Source: CAIUVD01 sp044338255
Lineage (GTDB): Bacteria > Planctomycetota > UBA11346
Direction of reading: 5' to 3'
Length of the DNA: 64,000 nt
NCBI GenBank assembly: GCA_044338255.1
Contig: JBIILZ010000003.1
Coordinates: forward strand, 8,679-72,678
Shown here: piece by piece, positions 26,070-32,752 of the stretch
How the letters are laid out: each line of letters starts with the position of its first letter
Position numbering within the stretch: the stretch's first letter is position 1
Made by a program: the position numbers and the translations under genes
Notes under the pieces: generated by a model
The model's input: only the letters and a program-made list of their open reading frames with translations
The model's database searches: none
Told to the model about the DNA's origin: nothing

Positions 26070-28307
26070 ATGACCGAGCTTGAATCGCGCCCTGTGCCCG
26101 CCGGCGAGCGCGGGGTCCTGCATAGCGATCCGCTGCACACCGGCGCACACTATGTGCGCCGGGCCACCGGCATCTCCTTGTCACTGATCGAGAAGCTAAT
26201 TTCCAGCCACATCCGCGTCGAGGGTGCCGACCGGGTTCCGGAGGTGGGTCCGATACTGTTTCTCTGCAACCATTTCACGCGTTTCGAGACTTTCATCCTG
26301 CCGTGGCTGCTGGATCGCCACACCAAGCGCTTCGTCCACAATCTCGCGCATCATTCCCTGTTCCACGGGCGCTTCGGCGATTACATGCGCGCCATCGGCG
26401 CACGCTCGATCAAGGAGGCGGGGATAAAGGATTCGATCATCGGCGATCTGATTACCGGTCATCTCGACTGGATCATCTATCCCGAAGGATCGATGATCAA
26501 AGACAAGCATGTCTGGCACGACAACCGGTTCCAACTCGACGCCCCCGATCGCCATGGACCGCCGCATACCGGCTCAGCTTTGATGGCCCTGCAGGCGGCG
26601 CTGGTCCGTCAGCAGTATCTCGATGCCTGGCGCAAACAGGACAGCGTCACGCTCGATGATCTCGAAGAACGCTGGAAATTCACCGGTGCCAATCTGCCGC
26701 GCTCGCCTCTGCGCATCGTACCCATTACCATCACCTATTATCCCATCCGCCCGGGCGACAATGTCATGGGCCGGCTGGCGCGGCGCTTCCTCAAGAGCGT
26801 GCCGACGCAGCTCGAGGAAGAGCTCTCTATCGAGGGCAACCTGCTCCTCGGCGACACCGACATCAGCGTCTATTTCGGCAAGCCGATCGAGGTCCAACCG
26901 TGGATCGCCTCGGTGCATGCGGCCCAGGGCACGCCCGGGGCGGATGCGGCCCTGGTGACGGCCAAGGATGGCTTGACCAACCACGTGATGGGCGACATCT
27001 ACCGCAATGTCACGGTGCACCTCGATCATCTGTTTGCGTCCTGCCTGCGCTATGCCACGCATGAGCGCATCCGCTGTGATGATTTCCATCGCGCGATGTA
27101 CCTCGCGGCGCGCACGCTGCAGGCCGGTGGTCGGCGCCGGGCGCATCGCAGCATCGGCGAGAGCCTGCTGTCGCTGGTCAGCGGTGCGCCCTCGAAGGCG
27201 CTCGAGAGCGTGCGCGCCCTGGCCATGCGTGAAGGACTGCTCACGCTCGACGATGGCTGGTACGTCATCAATCGTCGGGCGGTAGATGCCGCTCATCAAT
27301 TCCATGATGTGCGGGTCAAGAATACCCTGGCAGTGATCGCCAATGAATTGGAACCGTTGCGCGAAGCGGTAAAAGCTGTGCGCGAAGCCATCTCTCTGCC
27401 CCGCGCGCGGCTGCATGAACGCGTTGCAACGCTGCTGCATCAGGAGGATCTCGGCGAATTCCAGCGCGACTATTCCCAGGCCCAGGCGCAGCGGCCAGGG
27501 TCTACAGCCGCGACCACGATGCTCCCGGCCGAGATTGGTCGCCCATTCCGTCTGAGTCCCCCGGATGTCGATGCGCGCCAGCCTTTCGGCGTGGTCCTCT
27601 GTCACGGCTATCTCGCGGCACCGGCGGAAATCCGCGAGCTCGCCGAGCACCTGGTCGCCGCCGGCCACCACGTCTATGGCGCGCGTTTGTCCGGCCATGG
27701 TACGGATCCTTCGCAGCTGGCCTTGACCAAGCGCGATGATTGGCGTTTCTCGTTGGAGCGCGCCATCGCCGCCATGCGCTCGGCCTGTGATCAGGTGGTG
27801 GTGGTCGGTTTCTCGACCGGCGGTCTGCTGGCCATCGATGCCGCCGCACGGCTGCCGGGCATCGTCGGGGTGGTGGCGATCAATGCGCCATTGCATCTGC
27901 GGGATCGCGCCAGTCACCTGGCGCCAGTGGTCAATGTCTGGAATGGCGTCGCCCACGCCCTGCATCTTGATCGCTTGGCGTGGACCGAGGTCGCCAGCGA
28001 GCCGGAATGGCCGGACGTCAACTACAGCCGCAACCCGGTCTCCGGCCTCCATGAGTTGGAGCGCTTGATGTCGGACATCCGTCTGCTCGCCCCGCAGGTC
28101 TGGGCACCGACTCTCGTGGTGCAGGCCGATGATGATCCGGTGGTCGTACCGGCGAGCGCTGAGGAGCTCTATGGCCTGTTGGGCAGCGCCGAGAAATCTG
28201 TTCAGCGGCTGAAGTTGAATCATCACGTCATCGTCCGCGGCGAAGGCAGCCAGCAGGTGGCGCGGATGATCTCCGACTTCCTCGCAGGATTGGCCCGCCA
28301 TTGGTAG
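26070..28307 (+). CDS. Two-domain protein: PlsC-type acyltransferase fused to alpha/beta hydrolase
   Basis: Residues 30-300 look like a glycerol-phosphate/1-acylglycerol-phosphate acyltransferase: FLCNHFTRFETFILPWLL replaces the canonical NHxxxxD box with NHFTRFE, and IIYPEGSMIKD fits the (F/Y)PEGxR-like box. A helical linker follows (300-480). Residues 500-745 are a serine hydrolase: VVLCHGYLAAPAEIRELAEHL, ARLSGHGTDP, nucleophile elbow VVGFSTGGLLAID and acid/His region VVQADDDPVVVP with LNHHVI, resembling monoacylglycerol lipase/carboxylesterase. GAGGGGG precedes the ATG at 26070; an ATG at 26034 is also in frame. Lipid remodelling or acyl transfer is inferred. Confidence 0.82.
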   Translation: MTELESRPVPAGERGVLHSDPLHTGAHYVRRATGISLSLIEKLISSHIRVEGADRVPEVGPILFLCNHFTRFETFILPWLLDRHTKRFVHNLAHHSLFHGRFGDYMRAIGARSIKEAGIKDSIIGDLITGHLDWIIYPEGSMIKDKHVWHDNRFQLDAPDRHGPPHTGSALMALQAALVRQQYLDAWRKQDSVTLDDLEERWKFTGANLPRSPLRIVPITITYYPIRPGDNVMGRLARRFLKSVPTQLEEELSIEGNLLLGDTDISVYFGKPIEVQPWIASVHAAQGTPGADAALVTAKDGLTNHVMGDIYRNVTVHLDHLFASCLRYATHERIRCDDFHRAMYLAARTLQAGGRRRAHRSIGESLLSLVSGAPSKALESVRALAMREGLLTLDDGWYVINRRAVDAAHQFHDVRVKNTLAVIANELEPLREAVKAVREAISLPRARLHERVATLLHQEDLGEFQRDYSQAQAQRPGSTAATTMLPAEIGRPFRLSPPDVDARQPFGVVLCHGYLAAPAEIRELAEHLVAAGHHVYGARLSGHGTDPSQLALTKRDDWRFSLERAIAAMRSACDQVVVVGFSTGGLLAIDAAARLPGIVGVVAINAPLHLRDRASHLAPVVNVWNGVAHALHLDRLAWTEVASEPEWPDVNYSRNPVSGLHELERLMSDIRLLAPQVWAPTLVVQADDDPVVVPASAEELYGLLGSAEKSVQRLKLNHHVIVRGEGSQQVARMISDFLAGLARHW

Positions 28308-28323
28308 CGTGTAGGCTAAGGCC

Positions 28324-28731
28324 ATGTTCCTCTACCCCATGACGGTCCTTCTCAACCACACGGACTGCTATGGCATCATCTTTTTCGCCAATCAGCCGAT
28401 CTTCTGCCATGCCGCCTTTCAGGCCTGGCTCGAACATGTCGGCATGCCGCTGGCCCCGGACCGCAGCACGGCCAACGAGCTGATGGTGATCGTGCGTTGC
28501 GAAAGCGACTACCAGGCGCCGGTGCGTCTTGGTGATCGTCTGACCATCGCCTATCGGGTAGAGCGCATCGGCACGACCTCGGTGACCAACCGCTTCCTCA
28601 TCACCAATCAGCACGGCGTGCAGGTGGGTGATGTGCGTACCGTCCACGTGCAGATCGATGCCCGCACCAGCGCCAAGATTCCGCTGACCTCCGCCTGGCG
28701 CACGGCTCTGACCTCGAATCTCGGAGAATAA
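28324..28731 (+). CDS. Hotdog-fold acyl-CoA thioesterase (4-hydroxybenzoyl-CoA thioesterase family)
   Basis: The 135-residue protein begins with the hotdog active-site segment LLNHTDCYGIIFFANQPIFCH, with the Asp of the TDxxG motif, followed by VRCESDYQAPVRLGDRLTI and TNRFLITNQHGVQVGDVRTVHVQID. It belongs to the YbgC/4-hydroxybenzoyl-CoA thioesterase group and would hydrolyse acyl-CoA. It begins 16 nt after the acyltransferase-hydrolase gene and closes the fatty-acid operon. Confidence 0.87.
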   Translation: MFLYPMTVLLNHTDCYGIIFFANQPIFCHAAFQAWLEHVGMPLAPDRSTANELMVIVRCESDYQAPVRLGDRLTIAYRVERIGTTSVTNRFLITNQHGVQVGDVRTVHVQIDARTSAKIPLTSAWRTALTSNLGE

Positions 28732-28917
28732 ACGCCGTGCGCAGGTGGTGCCTCAATTTTTTATCGGAAAAAACCTAGAAATCAGCGCTATCATGATTTG
28801 CGCAGCAGTCCTGGAAGGGGGCTGCCGAATCACTGCGATGTACAAACATAGGCCTCGTTGCGCAGGGAAGTTGGCGCTGGACGAAGCTGGTGCTCTCAAC
28901 ATACTACTCCCCCTCAT

Positions 28918-28995
28918 CGGGGCGTAGCTCAGCTTGGCTAGAGCGTCTGGTTTGGGACCAGAAGGTCGCAGGTTCGAATCCTGTCGCCCCGACCA
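28918..28995 (+). tRNA. tRNA-Pro (anticodon TGG)
   Basis: Acceptor arms CGGGGCG (28918-28924) and CGCCCCG (28985-28991) pair, the discriminator is A and CCA is encoded at 28993-28995. The anticodon arm TCTGG-TTTGGGA-CCAGA gives anticodon TGG. The T arm has GGTTCGAATCC. It follows 186 bp of gene-free DNA after the thioesterase gene, in which no clear promoter was found. Confidence 0.97.
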
Positions 28996-28997
28996 AT

Positions 28998-29027
28998 AAA
29001 AAGACCTGCCTCGCGGCAGGTTTTTTT
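28998..29027 (+). terminator. Intrinsic terminator of tRNA-Pro
   Basis: acctgcc and ggcaggt (29004-29010 and 29015-29021) enclose a tcgc loop and are followed by TTTTTTT, with matching A-rich bases upstream. It starts 3 nt after the CCA. Confidence 0.9.
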
Positions 29028-29059
29028 ATTGGTCGGGTTGGCTGTCCAGACTTCAAACT

Positions 29060-29371
29060 GGCGGCACAGCCGCCCCGACCGCCGAGCCCTGGTTTTGCGG
29101 ATACAATGGGCGTAGCCCATCCGCAAAACATCCTGGCTGCTTGCAGCCAGGATGAAGGGCGACAAAGGTCGCCGGGGTTCGGGGGCAAAGCCCCTGAAAC
29201 AAATAGTCGGGGCGACAGGATTCGAACCTGCGACGTCTCCCCACCGGGACCAGAAGGCGAGGATGAGCAAAGCCGCTTCGGCTTTAGGAGGCCATGGGCA
29301 TGGCCTCCGGCCCACCGCAGGGATGGCTCTGCCCCGCAGCGGAGCGAGGAGCCAGCCAGCCTTGTGGCTGG
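29060..29371. repeat. Array of at least eight short perfect hairpins with embedded tRNA pieces
   Basis: Hairpins in order: GGCGGC/GCCGCC (29060-29074); TTTTGCGG/CCGCAAAA around ATGGGC/GCCCAT (29093-29128); a 12-bp stem CATCCTGGCTGC/GCAGCCAGGATG (29129-29154); GGCGAC/GTCGCC (29158-29173); GGGGC/GCCCC (29182-29194); AAAGCCG/CGGCTTT (29269-29285); GGAGGCCATG/CATGGCCTCC (29287-29308); CCAGCC/GGCTGG (29356-29371). Loops are 2-4 nt. A 29-nt inverted copy of the tRNA-Pro 3' half lies inside. The right part overlaps the last codons of the GNAT gene. Apart from the GNAT C-terminus, no credible protein is encoded. Confidence 0.85.
29206..29234 (-). repeat. Inverted 29-nt copy of the 3' half of tRNA-Pro
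   Basis: The minus strand here is identical to the T-arm and 3' acceptor strand of the tRNA-Pro gene 230 bp to the left, but CCA is replaced by TAT. A separate 12-nt piece of the anticodon arm (GGGACCAGAAGG) occurs in the plus orientation at 29246-29257. There is no 5' half, so it is not a functional tRNA. Confidence 0.85.
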
Positions 29372-29973
29372 GCCATCGGTCGCGGTGACCTGGCTTGCAG
29401 ATGCAGCTCCGCCCACCGTCCGCTGCCCACCGCTTCTGCCGCCGTGCGCGCGTAGATGCGGGTATGGTCAAGGTTGCCATCGGGATTGATACGATGCTCG
29501 AGCAAAACGCCTTCGAGTGTGAAACCGCAGCGCTCGGCGATACGCCAGCTGCGAGAGTTGGTGTCGCTGACGACGATCTGGATACGGCGCAGTCCCATCA
29601 CCTCGCGAGCGTAGTCGGCGATGGCGGTGGTGGCCTCGCTGGCATAGCCGCGTCCGGCGTGCCGGGTGTCGACCCAGTAGCCGATCTCGCCGCTTGGCTT
29701 GCGCCAGTCGATGTCATGCAGCCCCGAAGACCCGACCAGTGTCCCGTCGCGGGTGAACAGCAGCATTCGGTAATCTCGATCAGCCACTGTCTGAGCGATG
29801 GCCTCGGCGAGGTTTTCTGCGGTTTCGGCAATCGTTGGCAATTGCTGTGCCCACGGCATCCACGGGCGTAACTCGGCGACGCTGGCATGAACGGCGGTGT
29901 TGAGTGCGGGGGCGTCCTCCAGCACAGGTGTACGGATGATCAGGTGCGGGGTATCGATACGGATGGAACTCAT
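29284..29973 (-). CDS. GNAT acetyltransferase (RimJ/RimL-like) with C-terminus formed by hairpin array
   Basis: The first 185 residues are a RimJ/RimL-type N-acetyltransferase: TPHLIIRTPVLEDAPALNTAV, GEIGYWVDTRHAGRGYASEA with the acetyl-CoA-binding R-x-x-G-x-A pattern, and RRIQIVVSDTNSRSWRIAERCGFTLEG. The usual protein would stop soon after DHTRIYART. Here about 45 more residues are encoded by the hairpin array and the TAA comes from it, suggesting the original 3' end was replaced. The start ATG at 29973 overlaps the stop of the upstream paiB remnant. The substrate is unknown (protein N-terminus or small amine). Confidence 0.8.
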   Translation of the reverse strand: MSSIRIDTPHLIIRTPVLEDAPALNTAVHASVAELRPWMPWAQQLPTIAETAENLAEAIAQTVADRDYRMLLFTRDGTLVGSSGLHDIDWRKPSGEIGYWVDTRHAGRGYASEATTAIADYAREVMGLRRIQIVVSDTNSRSWRIAERCGFTLEGVLLEHRINPDGNLDHTRIYARTAAEAVGSGRWAELHLQARSPRPMAQPQGWLAPRSAAGQSHPCGGPEAMPMAS

Positions 29974-30766
29974 GGCCCATCCTCGGCCGGCCACGGCGTC
30001 TGCCCGACCAAGGTGCGCGCCATAGCCGCCCCGGTCGCCTGTGCCGACGAATCCGTGCTCACGGCGAGTCGGGCAATGACCCGCGCCTGGCGTGCCGGCT
30101 GATGGTTCTGCGACAACTTAGCCTTGGCGTCGCAGTGCTCGACTTCGATGGAAAACCAGCGTACGGCAGCGGCCAAGCGCTGATACATGGCCTCGCTCAA
30201 GTCCTGCGACCATTGCGCTTGTTGTGGGTCGGCAGCGGCAAGTCGGCTGAAGCAGCGGCGCACATCGAGCAGATCGCTGATCACGCGCAACGGACCGCTA
30301 GGAGCCTGTCGGAGATAGGCTTGGTCGGCTGACTCGGTCTCGTACGACAGCTCCGGCGTTGGCAAAACGGTCAGATAGCTCTCGCTATCCGCCCGCTTTG
30401 CCGCCTTGGATCTGCCGTACGATACCTTCGCCATCCTCGGGCGCCTATCTCCGACAGGCTCCTAGCATGGATAGCCAGGTAGTTCCAGGTCGGTACGGTG
30501 TCTGGTTCCTCGTACCAGGCGGCCAAGACATAGGCGTGCGGACCGTGGAAAATGGCCATGGCACGTGTCGCGCGCCACAGTGGATTTCCGACCGCGGCAT
30601 GGCCCCGCAGCAGCAGACGACCGTCTTCGCGGTCGACGAGGAGCGGCAGATGTTGTGCTTCGGGACCATGCTCGCCGGTGGCAACGACGGTGGCGAAGGG
30701 ATGCGCCCGGCAGAAGGCCAGCCGACTGGCTGGATCATCCCAAGAAAAATGGTCAGGACGGTACAT
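29970..30766 (-). pseudogene. PaiB-type FMN-binding protein gene split by a MITE-like insertion
   Basis: The N-terminal half (from ATG 30766) reads MYRPDHFSWDD, HPFATVVATGE, HLPLLVD, LRGHAAVGNPLW, IFHGPHAYVLAAWY and VPTWNYLAIHA, all PaiB hallmarks. The C-terminal half (to 29970) continues GPLRVISDLLD and AKAKLSQNHQPARQARVIARL. Between them a TA-flanked insertion of 162 bp changes frame and adds stops. Removing the insertion plus one TA restores IHASGPLRVISD in frame. PaiB proteins are FMN-binding regulators that accompany GNAT genes such as paiA, matching the downstream GNAT. As it stands the gene is inactive. Confidence 0.88.
30299..30464. mobile_element. MITE-like element, 162 bp plus flanking TA target duplication
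   Basis: Terminal inverted repeats are perfect over 22 bp including TA: the left begins TAGGAGCCTGTCGGAG at 30299 and the right ends CTCCGACAGGCTCCTA at 30464. The TA at each end behaves as a target duplication, typical of IS630/Tc1-mariner-related elements. The 120-bp interior has no intact transposase. It interrupts the paiB homologue. A related palindrome lies at 63832-63883. Confidence 0.88.
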
Positions 30767-30767
30767 G

Positions 30768-31052
30768 TCAGACTCCAGTTGCGGTCAAGGGTACCTCGAT
30801 GCGGTCCCAGCACCGACGTGGCGCGGAGATGACCAGGAAGCGGACGGGCTCGGCTCCGTCGTTGCGGAACTGGTGCACAACACCGGCGGGAACGTGCAGG
30901 CTGTCGCAGGCGCGAGATCGAACGTGCGCCCGTCCAGGTATATGCGCGCTCTGCCAGCGAGGATCACGAAGACCTCCACACAGCGCTGTTCACAGCTTGC
31001 GCTGCGACAGAGCATGATTGACCTGATGCGCTCGTACGCGCGCGGCGAACAT
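30768..31052 (-). pseudogene. Cupin-domain protein, frameshifted
   Basis: Two frames together give a single-domain cupin. One frame has VEVFVILAGRARIYLDGRTFDLAP. The next frame continues DSLHVPAGVVHQFRNDGAEPVRFLVIS and ends 1 nt before the paiB ATG. The join falls at CCTGCGACAGC, where one missing G would restore the standard P-G-D-S-x-H-V-P-x-G motif. The N-terminal MFAARVRAHQVNHALSQRKL also sits in another frame. Either the gene has decayed or the assembly has indels. It would head a cupin-paiB-GNAT operon. Confidence 0.7.
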
Positions 31053-31150
31053 GGATAAGATACGCATGCCACCATAAAAAAGGACATCAGTACGGACACG
31101 CGCGCGGACACGCCCCTCGCAATAGAGCATAAACGCTTAGTATTCTTTGC

Positions 31151-32461
31151 ATGGAACGATCAAAACGCTCTGCTTCAAGGTCGGATATCGGTAAGGACAT
31201 ACGTTCAGAAAAAAAGCCTTTTGTAGCGGTCGGTCCCGTCACCTGGAATCATCCCCGGCAGATGACTCCGATGTTGCCGACGCTCAACGAGGCCTGGGCC
31301 ACCAAAGCCACCAAGCTGGTTCAGGAAGCGACCAAGCTCGACTCGATACTTCCTTCCTCCACCCGCCAAGTAATCGCCCCACTCGTGCGCCAGGTGAACT
31401 CGTATTACTCGAACCTGATCGAAGGCCACCGCACGCTCCCAGGCGAAGTCGAAGCCGCGATGCGTCGCGCCGCCACTGGCCCGAAAAAAGAGAAGGCGCT
31501 CGTGATCGAGGCCCTCGCCCATCTGCGGGTGCAGAAGATGGTCGACGACGCGGTCGAGGATCTGCGCTTCCCACCGACCGAGATTGCTGGCGTCTGCCTG
31601 CTCCATCAGCTCTTCTTCGACGAATTACCTGCTGATATGACGTGGTCGGAACCACGTGCCGACGGCTCGCGCGAACGCATCATCCCCGGGAAGTTTCGGC
31701 TCTCGCCTGTCGTCATCGGCAACCACATCCCGCCGGCCGCCATCGATCTCCCCACGTTCATGGCGGCATTCCACACGGCCTATGCTAACCACGCCACGCC
31801 TACTCCTGAAACGATTGCCAAGATCGCTGCCGCTCACCAACGCTTCGTCTGGATTCATCCGTTCCTCGACGGCAACGGTCGCGTGGCCCGCCTGATCACC
31901 GACTCTATGTTTACCGGTGCAGGATTGGCTGCCGACGGCCTCTGGCGGATCTCACGCGGCTTCGCAAGACAGAATGCAGAGTACAAGACGCACCTTGCCG
32001 AGGCTGACCTCGATCGTCAGGGCGACCTCGACGGACGCCACAATCTCTCACAGCGCGGCATGGACCGCTGGTGCGATTTTGTGGTCGAAACCGCCCTCGA
32101 CCAAGTCGGATTCATGCGCAGCCTGCTGTCGGTGGAGAAGCTGCCGGCACGGATCCAGGCGTGGGCGATCAAGGCTTACCCGTCGCGCACCTCGACCAAG
32201 ATCGGCATGCTGCTCGAACGAGTGCTGCGCTACGGCGAGGCAGACCGCAAGACCGTCGTCGATCTGCTGGGGGTCACCGACCGCCATGCCCGACGGCTGA
32301 TTGCTCAGCTCGAACGGGAAGAGCTGGTCACCGTCACCTCAGCGGGCGCCCTGCGGCCGCGCATCCCGCTGTGGGTGGTGCCATCCTGGTTTCCCGACCT
32401 CTATCCCGAACAAGAGCGCGAAGGCATGGAGGCGACGAGGATCACCGCCACCGCCGAATAA
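31151..32461 (+). CDS. Fic-family AMP-transferase with N-terminal inhibitory motif and C-terminal winged helix
   Basis: The Fic active-site motif HPFLDGNGRVAR is at about residue 235. An inhibitory-helix motif of the [S/T]xxxE[G/N] form (SNLIEG) is at about 87, placing it in class II, where the helix is N-terminal in the same chain. Residues 340-410 look like a winged helix-turn-helix (VVDLLGVTDRHARRLIAQLEREELVTV). Class II Fic proteins AMPylate targets or themselves when the helix is displaced. The locus is an accessory island between two tRNA genes. ATG at 31151 has no clear ribosome-binding site; a later start is possible. Confidence 0.93.
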   Translation: MERSKRSASRSDIGKDIRSEKKPFVAVGPVTWNHPRQMTPMLPTLNEAWATKATKLVQEATKLDSILPSSTRQVIAPLVRQVNSYYSNLIEGHRTLPGEVEAAMRRAATGPKKEKALVIEALAHLRVQKMVDDAVEDLRFPPTEIAGVCLLHQLFFDELPADMTWSEPRADGSRERIIPGKFRLSPVVIGNHIPPAAIDLPTFMAAFHTAYANHATPTPETIAKIAAAHQRFVWIHPFLDGNGRVARLITDSMFTGAGLAADGLWRISRGFARQNAEYKTHLAEADLDRQGDLDGRHNLSQRGMDRWCDFVVETALDQVGFMRSLLSVEKLPARIQAWAIKAYPSRTSTKIGMLLERVLRYGEADRKTVVDLLGVTDRHARRLIAQLEREELVTVTSAGALRPRIPLWVVPSWFPDLYPEQEREGMEATRITATAE

Positions 32462-32551
32462 TGCCCAGTCACGATTTGGCGATCACTACTGACTGTCACC
32501 CGATATTATCTTCAAAAATACCCCGGGCCGCACAGGCCAATCCAAATCCCC

Positions 32552-32587
32552 AAAAAAATACCCCCAACCATGCGGCCGGGGGTATTT
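32552..32587 (-). terminator. Intrinsic terminator of tRNA-Ser
   Basis: AAATACCCCC (minus strand, 32587-32578) pairs with GGGGGTATTT (32565-32556), followed by further T residues. It lies 6 nt beyond the tRNA 3' end. Confidence 0.88.
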
Positions 32588-32592
32588 AACGA

Positions 32593-32682
32593 TGGCGGAC
32601 AGGGAGGGATTTGAACCCTCGAACGAGTTTCCCCGTTGCGCGCTTTCCAAGCGCGTGCCTTCAGCCACTCAGCCACCTGTCC
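32593..32682 (-). tRNA. tRNA-Ser (anticodon GGA)
   Basis: The 90-nt gene starts GGACAGG at 32682 and ends CCTGTCC-G-CCA at 32593. The anticodon stem-loop GCGCT-TGGAAA-GCGC gives anticodon GGA, and a long variable arm (CAACGGGGAAACTCGTT) marks a class II tRNA. CCA is encoded. Confidence 0.97.
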
Positions 32683-32752
32683 AGTGGGGGTTGAGATCAT
32701 GCGTCGCCAATGATGCGGGTCAACCGCCCAGGGCTCGCTTATAGGATCACGC

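Noticed and set aside
26574..28325. 583-aa minus-strand frame opposite the acyltransferase-hydrolase
   Set aside because: Shadow frame without family motifs; the plus strand encodes PlsC-like and GxSxG motifs.
29206..29234. A second tRNA gene on the minus strand
   Set aside because: Only the T-arm and 3' acceptor strand are present; no D arm or 5' acceptor strand can be found.
28918..29234. attL/attR pair of an integrative element at tRNA-Pro
   Set aside because: The tRNA fragment is inverted relative to the gene and only 230 bp away, and no integrase is present; site-specific integration would give direct repeats.
28904..29489. Overlapping frames containing GATGFEPATFWSQTRR- and GDRIRTCDLLVP-like peptides
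   Set aside because: These peptides come from translating tRNA T-arm and anticodon DNA antisense; the frames cover tRNA-Pro, its terminator and the hairpin array.
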